The notes beneath the pieces were generated by a model, which saw only the letters and a program-made list of their open reading frames with translations, searched no databases and had not been told where the DNA came from. Source: Blastocatellia bacterium (lineage in GTDB: Bacteria > Acidobacteriota > Blastocatellia > Chloracidobacteriales > Chloracidobacteriaceae). From it: a DNA stretch of 64,000 bases. The stretch covers positions 1 to 64,000 of the forward strand of contig JAIBAN010000031.1 of assembly GCA_019695185.1 (NCBI GenBank), given 5' to 3'. The position numbers and the translations under genes are program-made. Positions 1 to 7,988 of this stretch are shown here, in pieces; position 1 is the stretch's first letter, and every line of letters begins with the position of its first letter.

Positions 1-788
1 ATGGAAAAACGGAATCCGCTGTATTCGGTGTGAAATCCGCCGACCAGTTCCGATTCGGCTTCAGGCAGGTCAAACGGCGCCCGGTTGGTTTCGGCCACAG
101 CCGCAAAAAGGTACATCACAAACGCTGGTAACTGGAACAAAATCAGCCAGATGTTCAAATCCCGCTGGGCCTCCACCACGCCCTGGAGCGAAAGCGTCCG
201 GGTGAACATGAGGACGCCGATGATGGACAACCCCATGGCTGCTTCATAGCTCACCATTTGGGCAGCGGAACGGAGCGCTCCCAGCATGGAATATTTGCTC
301 CCGGAAGCCCAGCCCCCCAGAATCAGGCCCAATACCCCCACCGAAGAAACTGACAAAACCAACAGCAACCCGATATTGACATTGGTAATGCTGGCCCACA
401 GCGGTCCGTAGGGCAGCAGGGCCAGCACGGTCAGTGCCGCCGCCATGCTGATGATGGGAGCAACGGTAAAAACATCCTTGTCGGCTTCGGCGGGAATGAT
501 GTCTTCCTTGAGCAACAGTTTGATGCCGTCTGCCAAGGGTTGCAGCAATCCCATCGGCCCAACCCGGTTGGGTCCCACCCGAACCTGAATCCAGGCACTG
601 ATTTTGCGCTCGGCCAGCGTCAGATAGGCCACCACCGTGAGCACGACACCCAGCAGCACGGCCAGTTGAACCAACGGCCAGACGGCCAAATCAATCAGGG
701 TGCCTGAAAGATAGCGGGCCAGCAACTGCGTCAGCCATTCCGGTGCCAACCCCGCCCCAGTTACATTCCATGAAAGAAAATCATTCAT
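1..788 (-). CDS. nuoH: NADH-quinone oxidoreductase subunit H (partial)
   Basis: Membrane subunit of respiratory complex I, at the junction of the quinone site and the proton-pumping arm. The frame opens with ATG at 786-788 and reads MNDFLSWNVTG, then several hydrophobic segments. Family signatures visible are LAERKISAWIQVRVGPNRVG, the ADGIKLLLKEDIIP loop and AETNRAPFDLPEAESELVGG near the window edge. About 262 codons are present and the C-terminus lies outside the window. It follows nuoD by 76 bp on the same strand, so it is probably in one operon with nuoC and nuoD. nuoE, nuoF and nuoG do not lie between nuoD and nuoH as they do in the E. coli order. Confidence 0.95.
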   Translation of the reverse strand, partial: MNDFLSWNVTGAGLAPEWLTQLLARYLSGTLIDLAVWPLVQLAVLLGVVLTVVAYLTLAERKISAWIQVRVGPNRVGPMGLLQPLADGIKLLLKEDIIPAEADKDVFTVAPIISMAAALTVLALLPYGPLWASITNVNIGLLLVLSVSSVGVLGLILGGWASGSKYSMLGALRSAAQMVSYEAAMGLSIIGVLMFTRTLSLQGVVEAQRDLNIWLILFQLPAFVMYLFAAVAETNRAPFDLPEAESELVGGFHTEYSGFRFS

Positions 789-864
789 CGTTTTGAGGTG
801 AATTCTTTCCTCACCACTGAACCCATGGTGAAAAAATGTTCATAAATTCCGGCAATCGTTATGC

Positions 865-1998
865 TTATCGGTCAATTTCACCGAGCACAATATCCAATGA
901 ACCGATGATGGCCACGACATCCGCCACCAAAGACCCCACCGCCATTTTTTTGAGCGACTGCAAGTTGACAAAACACGCCGGGCGCATTCGCAACCGAACC
1001 GGCTTGGTCGTGCCGTCGGAGACCAAAAACAATCCTAATTCGCCTTTCGGGCTTTCCACCGAGTGATAAATTTCACCGGCTGGCGGTTTGATGACCTTGG
1101 CGACTTTGGCCATGACCGGCCCGTCAGGTAATTTTTCAAGCGCCTGAATGATAATCCGGCGGCTTTGGCGCATTTCCTCCATCCGGACCAGATAGCGGTC
1201 AAACGTGTCGCCGCTGTCACCCAGGGGAATATCAAACTTCAGATCGGCATAGCATTCATAGGGATGGGCTTTCCGCACATCAAAATCAACTCCGGAAGCC
1301 CTGAGCGGAGGTCCGGTCAACCCCAGGTCAATCGCATCCGCTCCGGAAATGATACCGACACCGACAGTCCGGCTGAGCCAGATGCGGTTTTCATTGAGCA
1401 TGGTTTCATATTCTTCCAGCCGTTTGGGGAAAATGTCCATCAGCGCCATCACCGCGCTTTTGAATTCCGGATACGCATCGTAACTCATGCCGCCAATGCG
1501 GAAGGCGTGACAGGTCAGGCGGGCTCCAAAAAAATCCTCGAAAATTTTCAAAATCTCTTCCCGCTCCCGAAACGACCACAGAAAAACCGTAAACGCCCCA
1601 ATATCAAGCGCATGAGTCGCCAGCCAGAGCAAATGGCTCGACAGCCGGTTGAGTTCCGTCAGAATCACCCGCAGGTATTGGGCACGGGGTGGAATTTCCA
1701 GGTTCATGGCCTTTTCGACCGTCTCCACATAGAGCAGCCCATTGGAAACAGCGGCAATGTAATCAAGCCGGTCAAAATACGGCGGAATCATGGGATAGAG
1801 CCGGTTTTCAAAGATTTTCTCCGCCCCTCGATGCAAATACCCCATATCACAATCGAGGTCGGTCACAATCTCCCCGTCAAGTTTGAGCACCACTCGCAGC
1901 ACGCCATGGGTACTGGGATGCTGCGGCCCCATGTTGAGCACCGTTTCACTGGCTTCGGTTTCGATTTCAGGACGTGATTGGATAAACGGACGGCTCAT
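865..1998 (-). CDS. nuoD: NADH-quinone oxidoreductase subunit D
   Basis: Peripheral-arm 49-kDa-type subunit that builds the quinone-binding pocket of complex I. It is 377 residues, within the usual 370-410. The hallmark [15 protein letters not shown] lies at about residues 22-36, followed by [16 protein letters not shown] and RIGGMSYD, and the chain ends [12 protein letters not shown] as in full-length homologues. The ATG is at 1996-1998. The usual Shine-Dalgarno position is occupied by the first unit of a 26-bp tandem repeat that begins 2 bp upstream of the start codon, so the translation signal is unusual. nuoC lies upstream, separated by this repeat element. Confidence 0.96.
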   Translation of the reverse strand: MSRPFIQSRPEIETEASETVLNMGPQHPSTHGVLRVVLKLDGEIVTDLDCDMGYLHRGAEKIFENRLYPMIPPYFDRLDYIAAVSNGLLYVETVEKAMNLEIPPRAQYLRVILTELNRLSSHLLWLATHALDIGAFTVFLWSFREREEILKIFEDFFGARLTCHAFRIGGMSYDAYPEFKSAVMALMDIFPKRLEEYETMLNENRIWLSRTVGVGIISGADAIDLGLTGPPLRASGVDFDVRKAHPYECYADLKFDIPLGDSGDTFDRYLVRMEEMRQSRRIIIQALEKLPDGPVMAKVAKVIKPPAGEIYHSVESPKGELGLFLVSDGTTKPVRLRMRPACFVNLQSLKKMAVGSLVADVVAIIGSLDIVLGEIDR

Positions 1999-1999
1999 A

Positions 2000-2176
2000 C
2001 AGTTTTGAGTTCCGCCTTCAGGCGGCAGTTTTGAGTTCCGCCTTCAGGCGGCAGTTTTGAGTTCCGCCTTCAGGCGGCTAACAAGACAAAGGATGATTTT
2101 CTTTTTCCTTTTTTTCTTGAAAAAGGCCGCCTAAAGGCGGAACTCAGAACCGCCGCGTAAACGCGGAACTCAGAAC
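2000..2176. repeat. 26-bp tandem repeat with nested palindromes between nuoC and nuoD
   Basis: Three perfect copies of a 26-bp unit lie at 2000-2025, 2026-2051 and 2052-2077. Each contains the palindrome CCGCCTTCAGGCGG. A related array in opposite orientation lies at 2127-2176, with hairpins CCGCC-TAAA-GGCGG and CGCG-TAAA-CGCG each followed by AACTCAGAAC. The two arms can pair with each other, and each unit can also fold alone. The element fills nearly all of the nuoC-nuoD gap. It may act as a bidirectional hairpin, an attenuator or an mRNA-stability element; function is inferred only. Confidence 0.85.
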
Positions 2177-2180
2177 GAAA

Positions 2181-3131
2181 CTATTCAAATTTACCGGTCA
2201 GGTCTGCACCATGCGGAATTTCGAGGATGTTCAAATGGTCGGTCACCCATTGATTATCTTCATATTCCAGTTTGTATTCCTTGCGCAATGGATGGCCGAC
2301 CCAACCATCGGGCAGCAGAATCCGGCGCAAATCGGGATGGCCTTCAAAAGAAATCCCATACATGTCATAGACTTCGCGTTCCAGCCAATTGGCACTTCCC
2401 CACAGGTCGGTCACAGTCGGAACGGATTCGCCATCAGCCAAATCGGTTTTCACCCGCAGCCGCCGTGCTTCATCCACTGCATAAAGCTGGTAAATCACCT
2501 CGAACCCACGGTCAGGATAATGAACGGCGGTCAAATCGGTAATGAAATCAAAATCAGGGGTCGCCTCGTTTTTCAAAAAATGAAGTATCGCCCGCACGCC
2601 TGCCCGTGCGACCCGAACCACCTGCTGTTGGTTGATGAGGACGGCTTCCTTGATGACATCGGAAAATTTTTCCTTCAACCGGTCAATCAGAACGTCGCCG
2701 GTGATGGGAATGATGGCGGCGGCAGTATCTTTCTTGGGGGCGGGCTTGGGCTTCGGTTTTTCAACTTCAGCCGCTTTTTCCGGAGTTCCCGAACCAGCAC
2801 CCGACTCTGCCTTTTCAGTCGCGGCGCGGGCTGCTTTGGCAGCTTCGGCCTTTGCCTTGGCGGCTGCGATTTTGGCTGCCTTTTCAGCGTCTTTGTCGCC
2901 TGCCGACGGGTCTGAGGCCGATGGTTGGGGGTCTGGCTTTGGTCCGTCGCTGACACCTGGCTCTGCCGGTCCGGCACCATCTACTGGCTTCTCAGCAGCG
3001 GCACGAGCAGCTTTGGCGGCTTCGGCTTTTGCCTTGGCGGCTGCGATTTTGGCCGCTTTTTCAGCCTCTTTATCGCCTGCCGGCAGGTCTGAGGTCGGTG
3101 GCTGGGGGTCTGGTTTTGGTTCGTCGCCCAT
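2181..3131 (-). CDS. nuoC: NADH-quinone oxidoreductase subunit C with long Lys/Ala-rich N-terminal extension
   Basis: Complex I 30-kDa-type subunit. The conserved core starts near residue 143 (ITGDVLIDRLKEKF) and carries FDFITDLTAVHYPDRGFEV, NWLEREVYDMYGISFEGHPD and RRILLPDGWVGHPLRKEY. The first 135 residues are not part of the family. They form two tandem copies of a 59-residue unit (PKPDPQP..., then the coiled-coil-like KAAKIAAAKAKAEAAKAARAA) and a Pro/Lys linker. The duplication is also visible in the DNA near 2835-3100. The ATG at 3129-3131 has no clear Shine-Dalgarno sequence. No start was found immediately before the core, so I annotate the extension as translated. nuoA and nuoB are not adjacent upstream. 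Confidence 0.9.
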   Translation of the reverse strand: MGDEPKPDPQPPTSDLPAGDKEAEKAAKIAAAKAKAEAAKAARAAAEKPVDGAGPAEPGVSDGPKPDPQPSASDPSAGDKDAEKAAKIAAAKAKAEAAKAARAATEKAESGAGSGTPEKAAEVEKPKPKPAPKKDTAAAIIPITGDVLIDRLKEKFSDVIKEAVLINQQQVVRVARAGVRAILHFLKNEATPDFDFITDLTAVHYPDRGFEVIYQLYAVDEARRLRVKTDLADGESVPTVTDLWGSANWLEREVYDMYGISFEGHPDLRRILLPDGWVGHPLRKEYKLEYEDNQWVTDHLNILEIPHGADLTGKFE

Positions 3132-3286
3132 AAAAATTTAGGTTTGGAATCGGGCCTTACGGCCTGGGGTTTTCGGGAAAAACGAACAGGAACGAGAGCG
3201 GAAATACACTCTGTAAACTGGAAACCTTACAAACTGCTGGGAAATGTGCTGCTACTGTACACAAAAATCACGACGGGGGCTAGTAA

Positions 3287-3432
3287 GGTGACAGGGTGAC
3301 AAAGTGACAGGGTGACAGGGTGACGGGGTGACTCGTGCCCGTTCATATCCAGGTTTTCCTGAAATGGTATCAAATGAACGTATTCTATTATCGGAAAAAA
3401 GTCACCTCGTCACCCCGTCACCCGGTTACCTT
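3287..3432. repeat. Inverted pair of 8-bp tandem arrays (GGTGACAG type)
   Basis: Six units of GGTGACAG and variants lie at 3287-3334. Four units of the complement (GTCACCTC, GTCACCCC, GTCACCCG, GTTACCTT) lie at 3401-3432, with a 66-bp unique spacer between. The right arm overlaps the 3' end of the DoxX-like gene: the stop TGA of that gene (3418-3420) is the TGA of a repeat unit, and its last residues are read from the array. The element lies between the start of nuoC and the end of the DoxX-like gene. Confidence 0.9.
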
Positions 3433-3792
3433 GTCTTCCTTCGTGTGCCAATACGCCCACCAGATAAAAACAAACTGAAACGGTAACCGCAGCCAGAGGC
3501 CCCACATCGGCACATTTGTCCCGGCCCCGCCTGAAGTCAGGTGATATATATTGGCCGGATAGATGGCAATCAACAGTGCAATGACGCCCCAGGCGGCCCA
3601 CCGCCGAAGTGATGGAATCAGCAAAGCAAGCCCCAGCACCACTTCAGCCACCCCGCTCAAAAAAACCAACTCCGCGTGCCAGGGCAAGTAAGGGGGCATG
3701 ATTTTCAGGTAAAATTGCGGGTTCACAAAATGATTGATACCCGCCGCCGTATAAAACAACGCCATGACCCCCAAACTGATTCGTTTGAGCAT
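3418..3792 (-). CDS. DoxX-like small membrane protein
   Basis: A 124-residue protein of four predicted membrane helices. Recognisable features are FYTAAGINHFVNPQFYLKIM, SGVAEVVLGLALLIPSLRRW, LIAIYPANIYHL and the final FQFVFIWWAYW, the pattern of the DoxX/MauE-like family. Biochemical role is unknown; relatives are linked to redox or oxidative-stress processes. The ATG at 3790-3792 is 3 bp after the stop of the upstream phosphoesterase gene on the same strand, so the two are probably cotranscribed. The C-terminal residues EDKVTG and the stop codon come from an intergenic octamer array that has run into the gene end. Confidence 0.8.
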   Translation of the reverse strand: MLKRISLGVMALFYTAAGINHFVNPQFYLKIMPPYLPWHAELVFLSGVAEVVLGLALLIPSLRRWAAWGVIALLIAIYPANIYHLTSGGAGTNVPMWGLWLRLPFQFVFIWWAYWHTKEDKVTG

Positions 3793-3795
3793 CGC

Positions 3796-4728
3796 TTAAC
3801 GCTTTCCCGGTTTCGGACTGACACAGGTTCCAGTCCCGGAATCCCGAAATGATTGACCGGCCACGGGGATGAACTCCCAACTGTAGCTTTGTGCATTCAA
3901 GGTCAGTTTCAAAATTCCCCACGAGCGGTCGTTACGAACTTCACTATTGGCAGCAATCTTTTTGAACTGATACAACTGCGCCCCGCCGGTTCCCACCACA
4001 AATTCCCTGATACCGCGCGGATTGGGCCGCCCGTCGGCGTCCTGCGGGGCAAACCGCTCATAATCATGGTCATGCCCGCACAGCACCACATCCGCATCAA
4101 ACTCCATGAGCGTGCGCCAGATGTCCTGCATCAACAGACTGTTGCCGTGGGGTCCGGAACTGTACAAAGGGTGATGCCAATAGGCCAGAATATGCGGAAC
4201 TTTGCGTTTTTGCAGGTCATCGCGCAGCCAGCGTTCCTGCGCGGAACCGATGCGGGCATCAATGTTGCTGTTGAGCGAAACGATATGCCAGTTTCCCATT
4301 TCAAAACTGTAATAACCTCGCCCGGCAGGTCCGGCCATCGGACCAAAGTAGCCGAAATAAGGCGCGGCACCGGCTGAATAGTAATCATGATTGCCCGGAC
4401 TGGGCCGGGTATGGGTTTTGTGACGCCCCCAGGAAGGTTCGTAACACTGGGCAAACTCAATGGCCCGCCCGGTTCCATAAGCATTGTCGCCCAAAGTAAA
4501 AACAGCGCCCGGCCCGCCGTTCAGACTTTTCCAAACTGCGTCGAGTAAGAGCCCGGTCTGCTCGTCCCCTGGCGAGCGGCAATCGGCGATGTCCCCGGCC
4601 CCAAAAAAGACCGGAGCCTTCGGCGGAGCACTTGACTCAACTTTTGAAGATGCCCCAGTGAGAACCAAAAAGGTACAGACCACCAATAAAACAGACATCA
4701 GCGCCTGTTTTTGGGAAACTCGTTGCAT
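3796..4728 (-). CDS. Secreted calcineurin-like metallophosphoesterase
   Basis: A binuclear-metal phosphoesterase of the acid-phosphatase (purple-acid-phosphatase-like) branch. Motifs in order are GAGDIAD, TLGDNAYGTG, PGNHDYYS, YWHHPLYSSGPHG and CGHDHDYERFAP, which supply the Asp, Asn and His metal ligands. I chose the ATG at 4726-4728 because AGGAA lies 7 bp upstream and it opens a signal peptide (MQRVSQKQALMSVLLVVCTF). A longer frame to 4842 has no supporting signal. The product is 310 residues and probably periplasmic. The substrate cannot be told from sequence. It is followed after 3 bp by the DoxX-like gene. Confidence 0.88.
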   Translation of the reverse strand: MQRVSQKQALMSVLLVVCTFLVLTGASSKVESSAPPKAPVFFGAGDIADCRSPGDEQTGLLLDAVWKSLNGGPGAVFTLGDNAYGTGRAIEFAQCYEPSWGRHKTHTRPSPGNHDYYSAGAAPYFGYFGPMAGPAGRGYYSFEMGNWHIVSLNSNIDARIGSAQERWLRDDLQKRKVPHILAYWHHPLYSSGPHGNSLLMQDIWRTLMEFDADVVLCGHDHDYERFAPQDADGRPNPRGIREFVVGTGGAQLYQFKKIAANSEVRNDRSWGILKLTLNAQSYSWEFIPVAGQSFRDSGTGTCVSPKPGKR

Positions 4729-5079
4729 CAAAGAATTCCTGTTTGTTGGATGTGGAAATTGTGGGAGTGGTGCAGGCTGCCCCCTGCTGCCCCATAAAAC
4801 CACAAACGAATGCCGCACCGTCAAGCCAAAATGCACCGCCAATGGCTATTTATGATGTTTTCACAGTTTTTTTTCCAGATTCCGGAAAAACAGGGGCATC
4901 TTCGCCCAAACCCGCTGCATCACGGGCACGACCACCTTCAAATCAAGCACTTCAGCGACAAAGCGAAAAGATTTCCCAGGACCAGTGCCGGCTTGTTTGT
5001 GACGAAAACAAACCGGGAGAGCCGTGCGCTGCACCTGTGCAATCTTTTCGCGGTTTTTCCCTGGTGGCCAAGGAGCGCT
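4729..5079. other. Divergent intergenic region, no gene seen
   Basis: A 351-bp gap between the divergently transcribed phosphoesterase and glycine-zipper genes. It must hold both promoters. Open frames here are short and have no family features. I could not identify convincing -35/-10 pairs, a riboswitch or a terminator. Confidence 0.5.
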
Positions 5080-5679
5080 ATGAAAGTAACGACCAGATAC
5101 CTGATAATTGCATTGATGATGGGGCTGGGATTGTGGCCAGCCGGAGCCGTGGCGGCGTCCCGCCATCGGGATGTCCCGCAACCGGGCGAAATGCTCCAGG
5201 TCAAGCTGCTGTCACCACTGGGCACCAAGGAAAATCGGGAAGGCGACCGGTTTACAGTCCAGGTGCTTGAACCCGCTCAGTTCCGCGATGCCTTTATTGA
5301 GGGACATGTCGTTCATATCAGTCGGAGCGGACGGATTTCCGGGCGGGCGGAAATGGAACTGGCCTTTGATGTGCTGACACATACGGTTGGTCCTGACCAG
5401 CCACTCGCTGCGCAAATTGAAGGAGTCTCCCGCCGGGATGCCGAGGTGGACCCCGAAGGACGGGTCCGCAGTGCCAGCAACCAACGTCGGGATGTCATCA
5501 TTGCTGCCGGTGCAACCGGCATCGGAACCGCTGTCGGAGCTATCATCGGCGGCAGGAAAGGGGCGGCCATTGGTTCCGCCATTGGTGCAGCGGCGAGTGC
5601 CACCACCATCCTGGCCACCCGTGGTCCGGAACTTGATTTTCCCGCCGGAACCGAAATGACAATCCGCATTACAAGATAG
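5080..5679 (+). CDS. Secreted glycine-zipper protein of unknown function
   Basis: A 199-residue exported protein. The ATG at 5080 is preceded by AAGGAG at 5070-5075 and starts a signal peptide (MKVTTRYLIIALMMGLGLWP...AVAAS). The middle part, with VKLLSPLGTKENREGDRFTV, resembles beta-rich domains of secreted proteins. Residues about 143-180 form a glycine zipper: GATGIGTAVGAIIGGRKG followed by AAIGSAIGAAAS, a pattern that can insert in membranes or oligomerise. The chain ends with a beta-rich tail, FPAGTEMTIRITR. The stop TAG at 5677-5679 abuts a GGACTGA array, and the stop-containing string ACAAGATAG recurs 41 bp downstream. No enzymatic motif is seen. Confidence 0.75.
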   Translation: MKVTTRYLIIALMMGLGLWPAGAVAASRHRDVPQPGEMLQVKLLSPLGTKENREGDRFTVQVLEPAQFRDAFIEGHVVHISRSGRISGRAEMELAFDVLTHTVGPDQPLAAQIEGVSRRDAEVDPEGRVRSASNQRRDVIIAAGATGIGTAVGAIIGGRKGAAIGSAIGAAASATTILATRGPELDFPAGTEMTIRITR

Positions 5680-5879
5680 GACTGAGGACTAAGGACTGAG
5701 GACTGAGCAATACAAGATAGGACTGAGGACTGAGCAGCTTTTCCAGCAATTGATTATGCCCTGAATCTTTGGATTGTTTTGGCTTCATATGTACATCATC
5801 CGAGTTTTGGGATTTTTACTCAGTCCTCAGCCCTCAGTCCTCAATCCTGATTGCATTCCCAGTTCTTAGTCCTCAGTCC
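5679..5879. repeat. Inverted pair of GGACTGA heptamer arrays
   Basis: Left arm: GGACTGA-type units at 5679-5706 and again at 5720-5733. Right arm: TCAGTCC-type units at 5820-5847 and 5866-5879. The left arm starts on the last base of the upstream stop codon. The right arm lies about 90 bp before the M61 start. The spacer between the arms is unique sequence of about 86 bp. Confidence 0.9.
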
Positions 5880-5970
5880 TTGGAAATATTGCCCCCCACT
5901 CCCCCGTGGCGTATGCTTGAGCAATCCACCTCACATCTTTTCTGTCAGCTTGCTGCTTACGCATACGCCC

Positions 5971-7935
5971 ATGCCTGATTTTGCAAAATTCCACCTGGTT
6001 CGATCCGTTTCTGTTTGCCCCCAAAAATCTTTTGTCTCCCGGTTGGGGGTGTGGATTCCCCTGTTTCTCTGGCTGTTTTTGACTGGAACAACCACGACGC
6101 TGGCCCGCCCGGAACCAATGGCCACGGCGTATCGGGTTCTGGTGGACAAGCAGGGACAGAATTTTGCCCGTGTCGAAATGACCATAACCGGTGCGGAGCC
6201 ACGCCCGAACCTGGAAGTGGCGATTCCTGCCTGGACCCCCGGTTCTTACGAAATCCTGAATTACTCGCAATATTTGACCGAAATCGAAGCCTTTGGTGAC
6301 GACCAGAAACCCTGCAAGGTCCGTTGGGCAGACAAACAAACCTGGCGAATTGAGACGGCAGGCCACAAACGGCTGACCGTTCGGTATCGGGTCCATTGTA
6401 ACCGGCTGGCGGTTGATTCCAATTGGCTCGGCCCGCATTTTGGCCAATTGCAGGGGGCAGCCACGTTCCTTTATGTCGTCGGAGCACAAACCTGCCCCAG
6501 CACGGTGGAGTTTGTGCTCCCGCCCGATTGGGGTGTTTCCATGCCGCTGGCGGAACCAACCCCTAAAAAATTTGTGGCGACCGATTACGAAAGCCTGATT
6601 GATGCCCCAATAGTAGTCGGAGAATTTGTCAGACTGGATTTCCCAGTGCGGGGGGCAAAATTTACCATTCTCACCATACGCCATTCATCTGACGAAAAAG
6701 GATTGCAACAGGCCGTAACCAAGTTTGGCGAAGCCTATGCAGACCTGATGGGCGGGTTTCCGTTTGATCGCTACTGGTTTTATTTCATTCCCAACGAACA
6801 GCGCAACGGAGGAGGGATTTTTACCGAAGGGCTGGAACATTCCTGTTCCACCTTAATCAATTACGCTCCCACTGCCCTGATTGACAAACCAACCAGCATT
6901 GATTTTTTGATCGTGACGGCCCATGAGTTTTTTCATGCCTGGAACGTCAAGCGGATTCGCCCCAAGGAACTGGTCGGAGCCAGTTTGGCGCAGGAAGCCT
7001 ACACGCCCTCACTTTGGTTTGCCGAAGGAGTGACAGATTATTACGCCCTGCTGGGGCTGGTGCGGGCCCGACTCATCACGGTAGAGGATTTTGCCAACTA
7101 TCTGGAGCGCACTCTGGAAAACCTGGAAAACACCGAAGCCCGCCGGTTTGTCAGTCTGGAGGATGTTTCGGTTTCCACCTGGCTCACCGGCACGAGCAAC
7201 TATCAGGACGTTTCAGTGGATTACTATGGCAAGGGCGCTGTCATTGGGCTCCTGCTGGACATCGAAATCCGGACCCGCTCCGGCGGGGCTCATTCACTGG
7301 ATGACGTGATGCGCGCGCTTGCCCAACGTTTCCCGGAAAAAAGTGCCGGATACAGCCGCGAAGACCTGATTGCCGAAGTCAATCGTCAGGCGGGAGCGGA
7401 CCTGACGGATTTCTTCCGGCGGTACATTCAGGGAACCGATGCCCTGCCCTGCCGCGAGGCATTCGAAAAAATCGGTTTTCTGCTGCAATCCGATGCGGTT
7501 CAAACAACCTATCAAGGTTATGGTGTTCAGGAGGATGCACAAGGAGTTCATGTGTCCCTGGTGATTCCTGCCACACCAGCGGCTGAAGCCGGGTTTGCAG
7601 TCGGCGACACGATTCTCCGGGTCAATGCCCAGACCATTCATTCCATGGCTGATTTGGCCGAAGCCGGCAACTCGATGAAACCAGCCATCCCCGCCAAAGT
7701 CAGAATCAAACGCAAGAACGAGTTCAAAGTCCTGACCCTGATTCCAACCGGGCGCACCGAAACCCAGATTTTCCTGGAACTGGCCCCGCAACTCACCCAG
7801 GAACAGGCACAGTTACGGCAGGCAATTTTCCATCTGCCGGCAACTATGGTACAAAGGGCTGCACTGGAGGCGCATGTGGTCTGGTTGGCTGCCGCGGGCT
7901 TCAAACCCGTAGTGTCTTTGTGCGAACAGGGATAG
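5971..7935 (+). CDS. M61-family aminopeptidase with C-terminal PDZ domain
   Basis: A zinc metallopeptidase of the glycyl-aminopeptidase (M61) type, 654 residues. The start at 5971 gives a basic N-terminus and hydrophobic export segment (LGVWIPLFLWLFLTG). The beta-rich N-domain includes EVAIPAWTPGSYEILNYS. The catalytic helix is HEFFHAWNVKRIRP (HEXXH at residues 318-322), with the downstream zinc ligand in LWFAEGVTDYYALLGL. A PDZ domain follows near residues 510-595 (ATPAAEAGFAVGDTILRVN). The last 23 codons are read from inside the tRNA-Sec gene and the stop TAG at 7933-7935 lies in that tRNA's variable arm, so the extreme C-terminus is not a conserved part of the enzyme. Confidence 0.93.
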   Translation: MPDFAKFHLVRSVSVCPQKSFVSRLGVWIPLFLWLFLTGTTTTLARPEPMATAYRVLVDKQGQNFARVEMTITGAEPRPNLEVAIPAWTPGSYEILNYSQYLTEIEAFGDDQKPCKVRWADKQTWRIETAGHKRLTVRYRVHCNRLAVDSNWLGPHFGQLQGAATFLYVVGAQTCPSTVEFVLPPDWGVSMPLAEPTPKKFVATDYESLIDAPIVVGEFVRLDFPVRGAKFTILTIRHSSDEKGLQQAVTKFGEAYADLMGGFPFDRYWFYFIPNEQRNGGGIFTEGLEHSCSTLINYAPTALIDKPTSIDFLIVTAHEFFHAWNVKRIRPKELVGASLAQEAYTPSLWFAEGVTDYYALLGLVRARLITVEDFANYLERTLENLENTEARRFVSLEDVSVSTWLTGTSNYQDVSVDYYGKGAVIGLLLDIEIRTRSGGAHSLDDVMRALAQRFPEKSAGYSREDLIAEVNRQAGADLTDFFRRYIQGTDALPCREAFEKIGFLLQSDAVQTTYQGYGVQEDAQGVHVSLVIPATPAAEAGFAVGDTILRVNAQTIHSMADLAEAGNSMKPAIPAKVRIKRKNEFKVLTLIPTGRTETQIFLELAPQLTQEQAQLRQAIFHLPATMVQRAALEAHVVWLAAAGFKPVVSLCEQG

Positions 7936-7964
7936 GTGGGTTCGATTCCCACACGCCTCCGCCA
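7866..7964 (+). tRNA. selC: Selenocysteine tRNA (anticodon TCA)
   Basis: The acceptor arms GGAGGCG (7866-7872) and CGCCTCC (7954-7960) pair over 7 bp and are followed by G and an encoded CCA (7961-7964). The anticodon stem-loop CGGG-CTTCAAA-CCCG carries TCA, reading UGA. A long variable arm with a wobble-rich stem of about 9 bp (TGTCTTTGT with ACAGGGATA) and the T arm GTGGG-TTCGATT-CCCAC follow. Long variable arm plus TCA anticodon is diagnostic of tRNA-Sec. I could not draw a clean D stem, and an eighth acceptor pair would be a C-A mismatch. A run of T follows. No selA, selB or selD lies in the window. Confidence 0.92.
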
Positions 7965-7988
7965 GTTTTTTCCGGTTTGGGTTAAACA

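Noticed and set aside
2632-3141. Plus-strand Ala-rich frame opposite nuoC
   Set aside because: It is a shadow of the repetitive nuoC extension with no family features.
4729-4842. Upstream start for the phosphoesterase
   Set aside because: It would bury the signal peptide and lacks a ribosome site, while 4728 has AGGAA.
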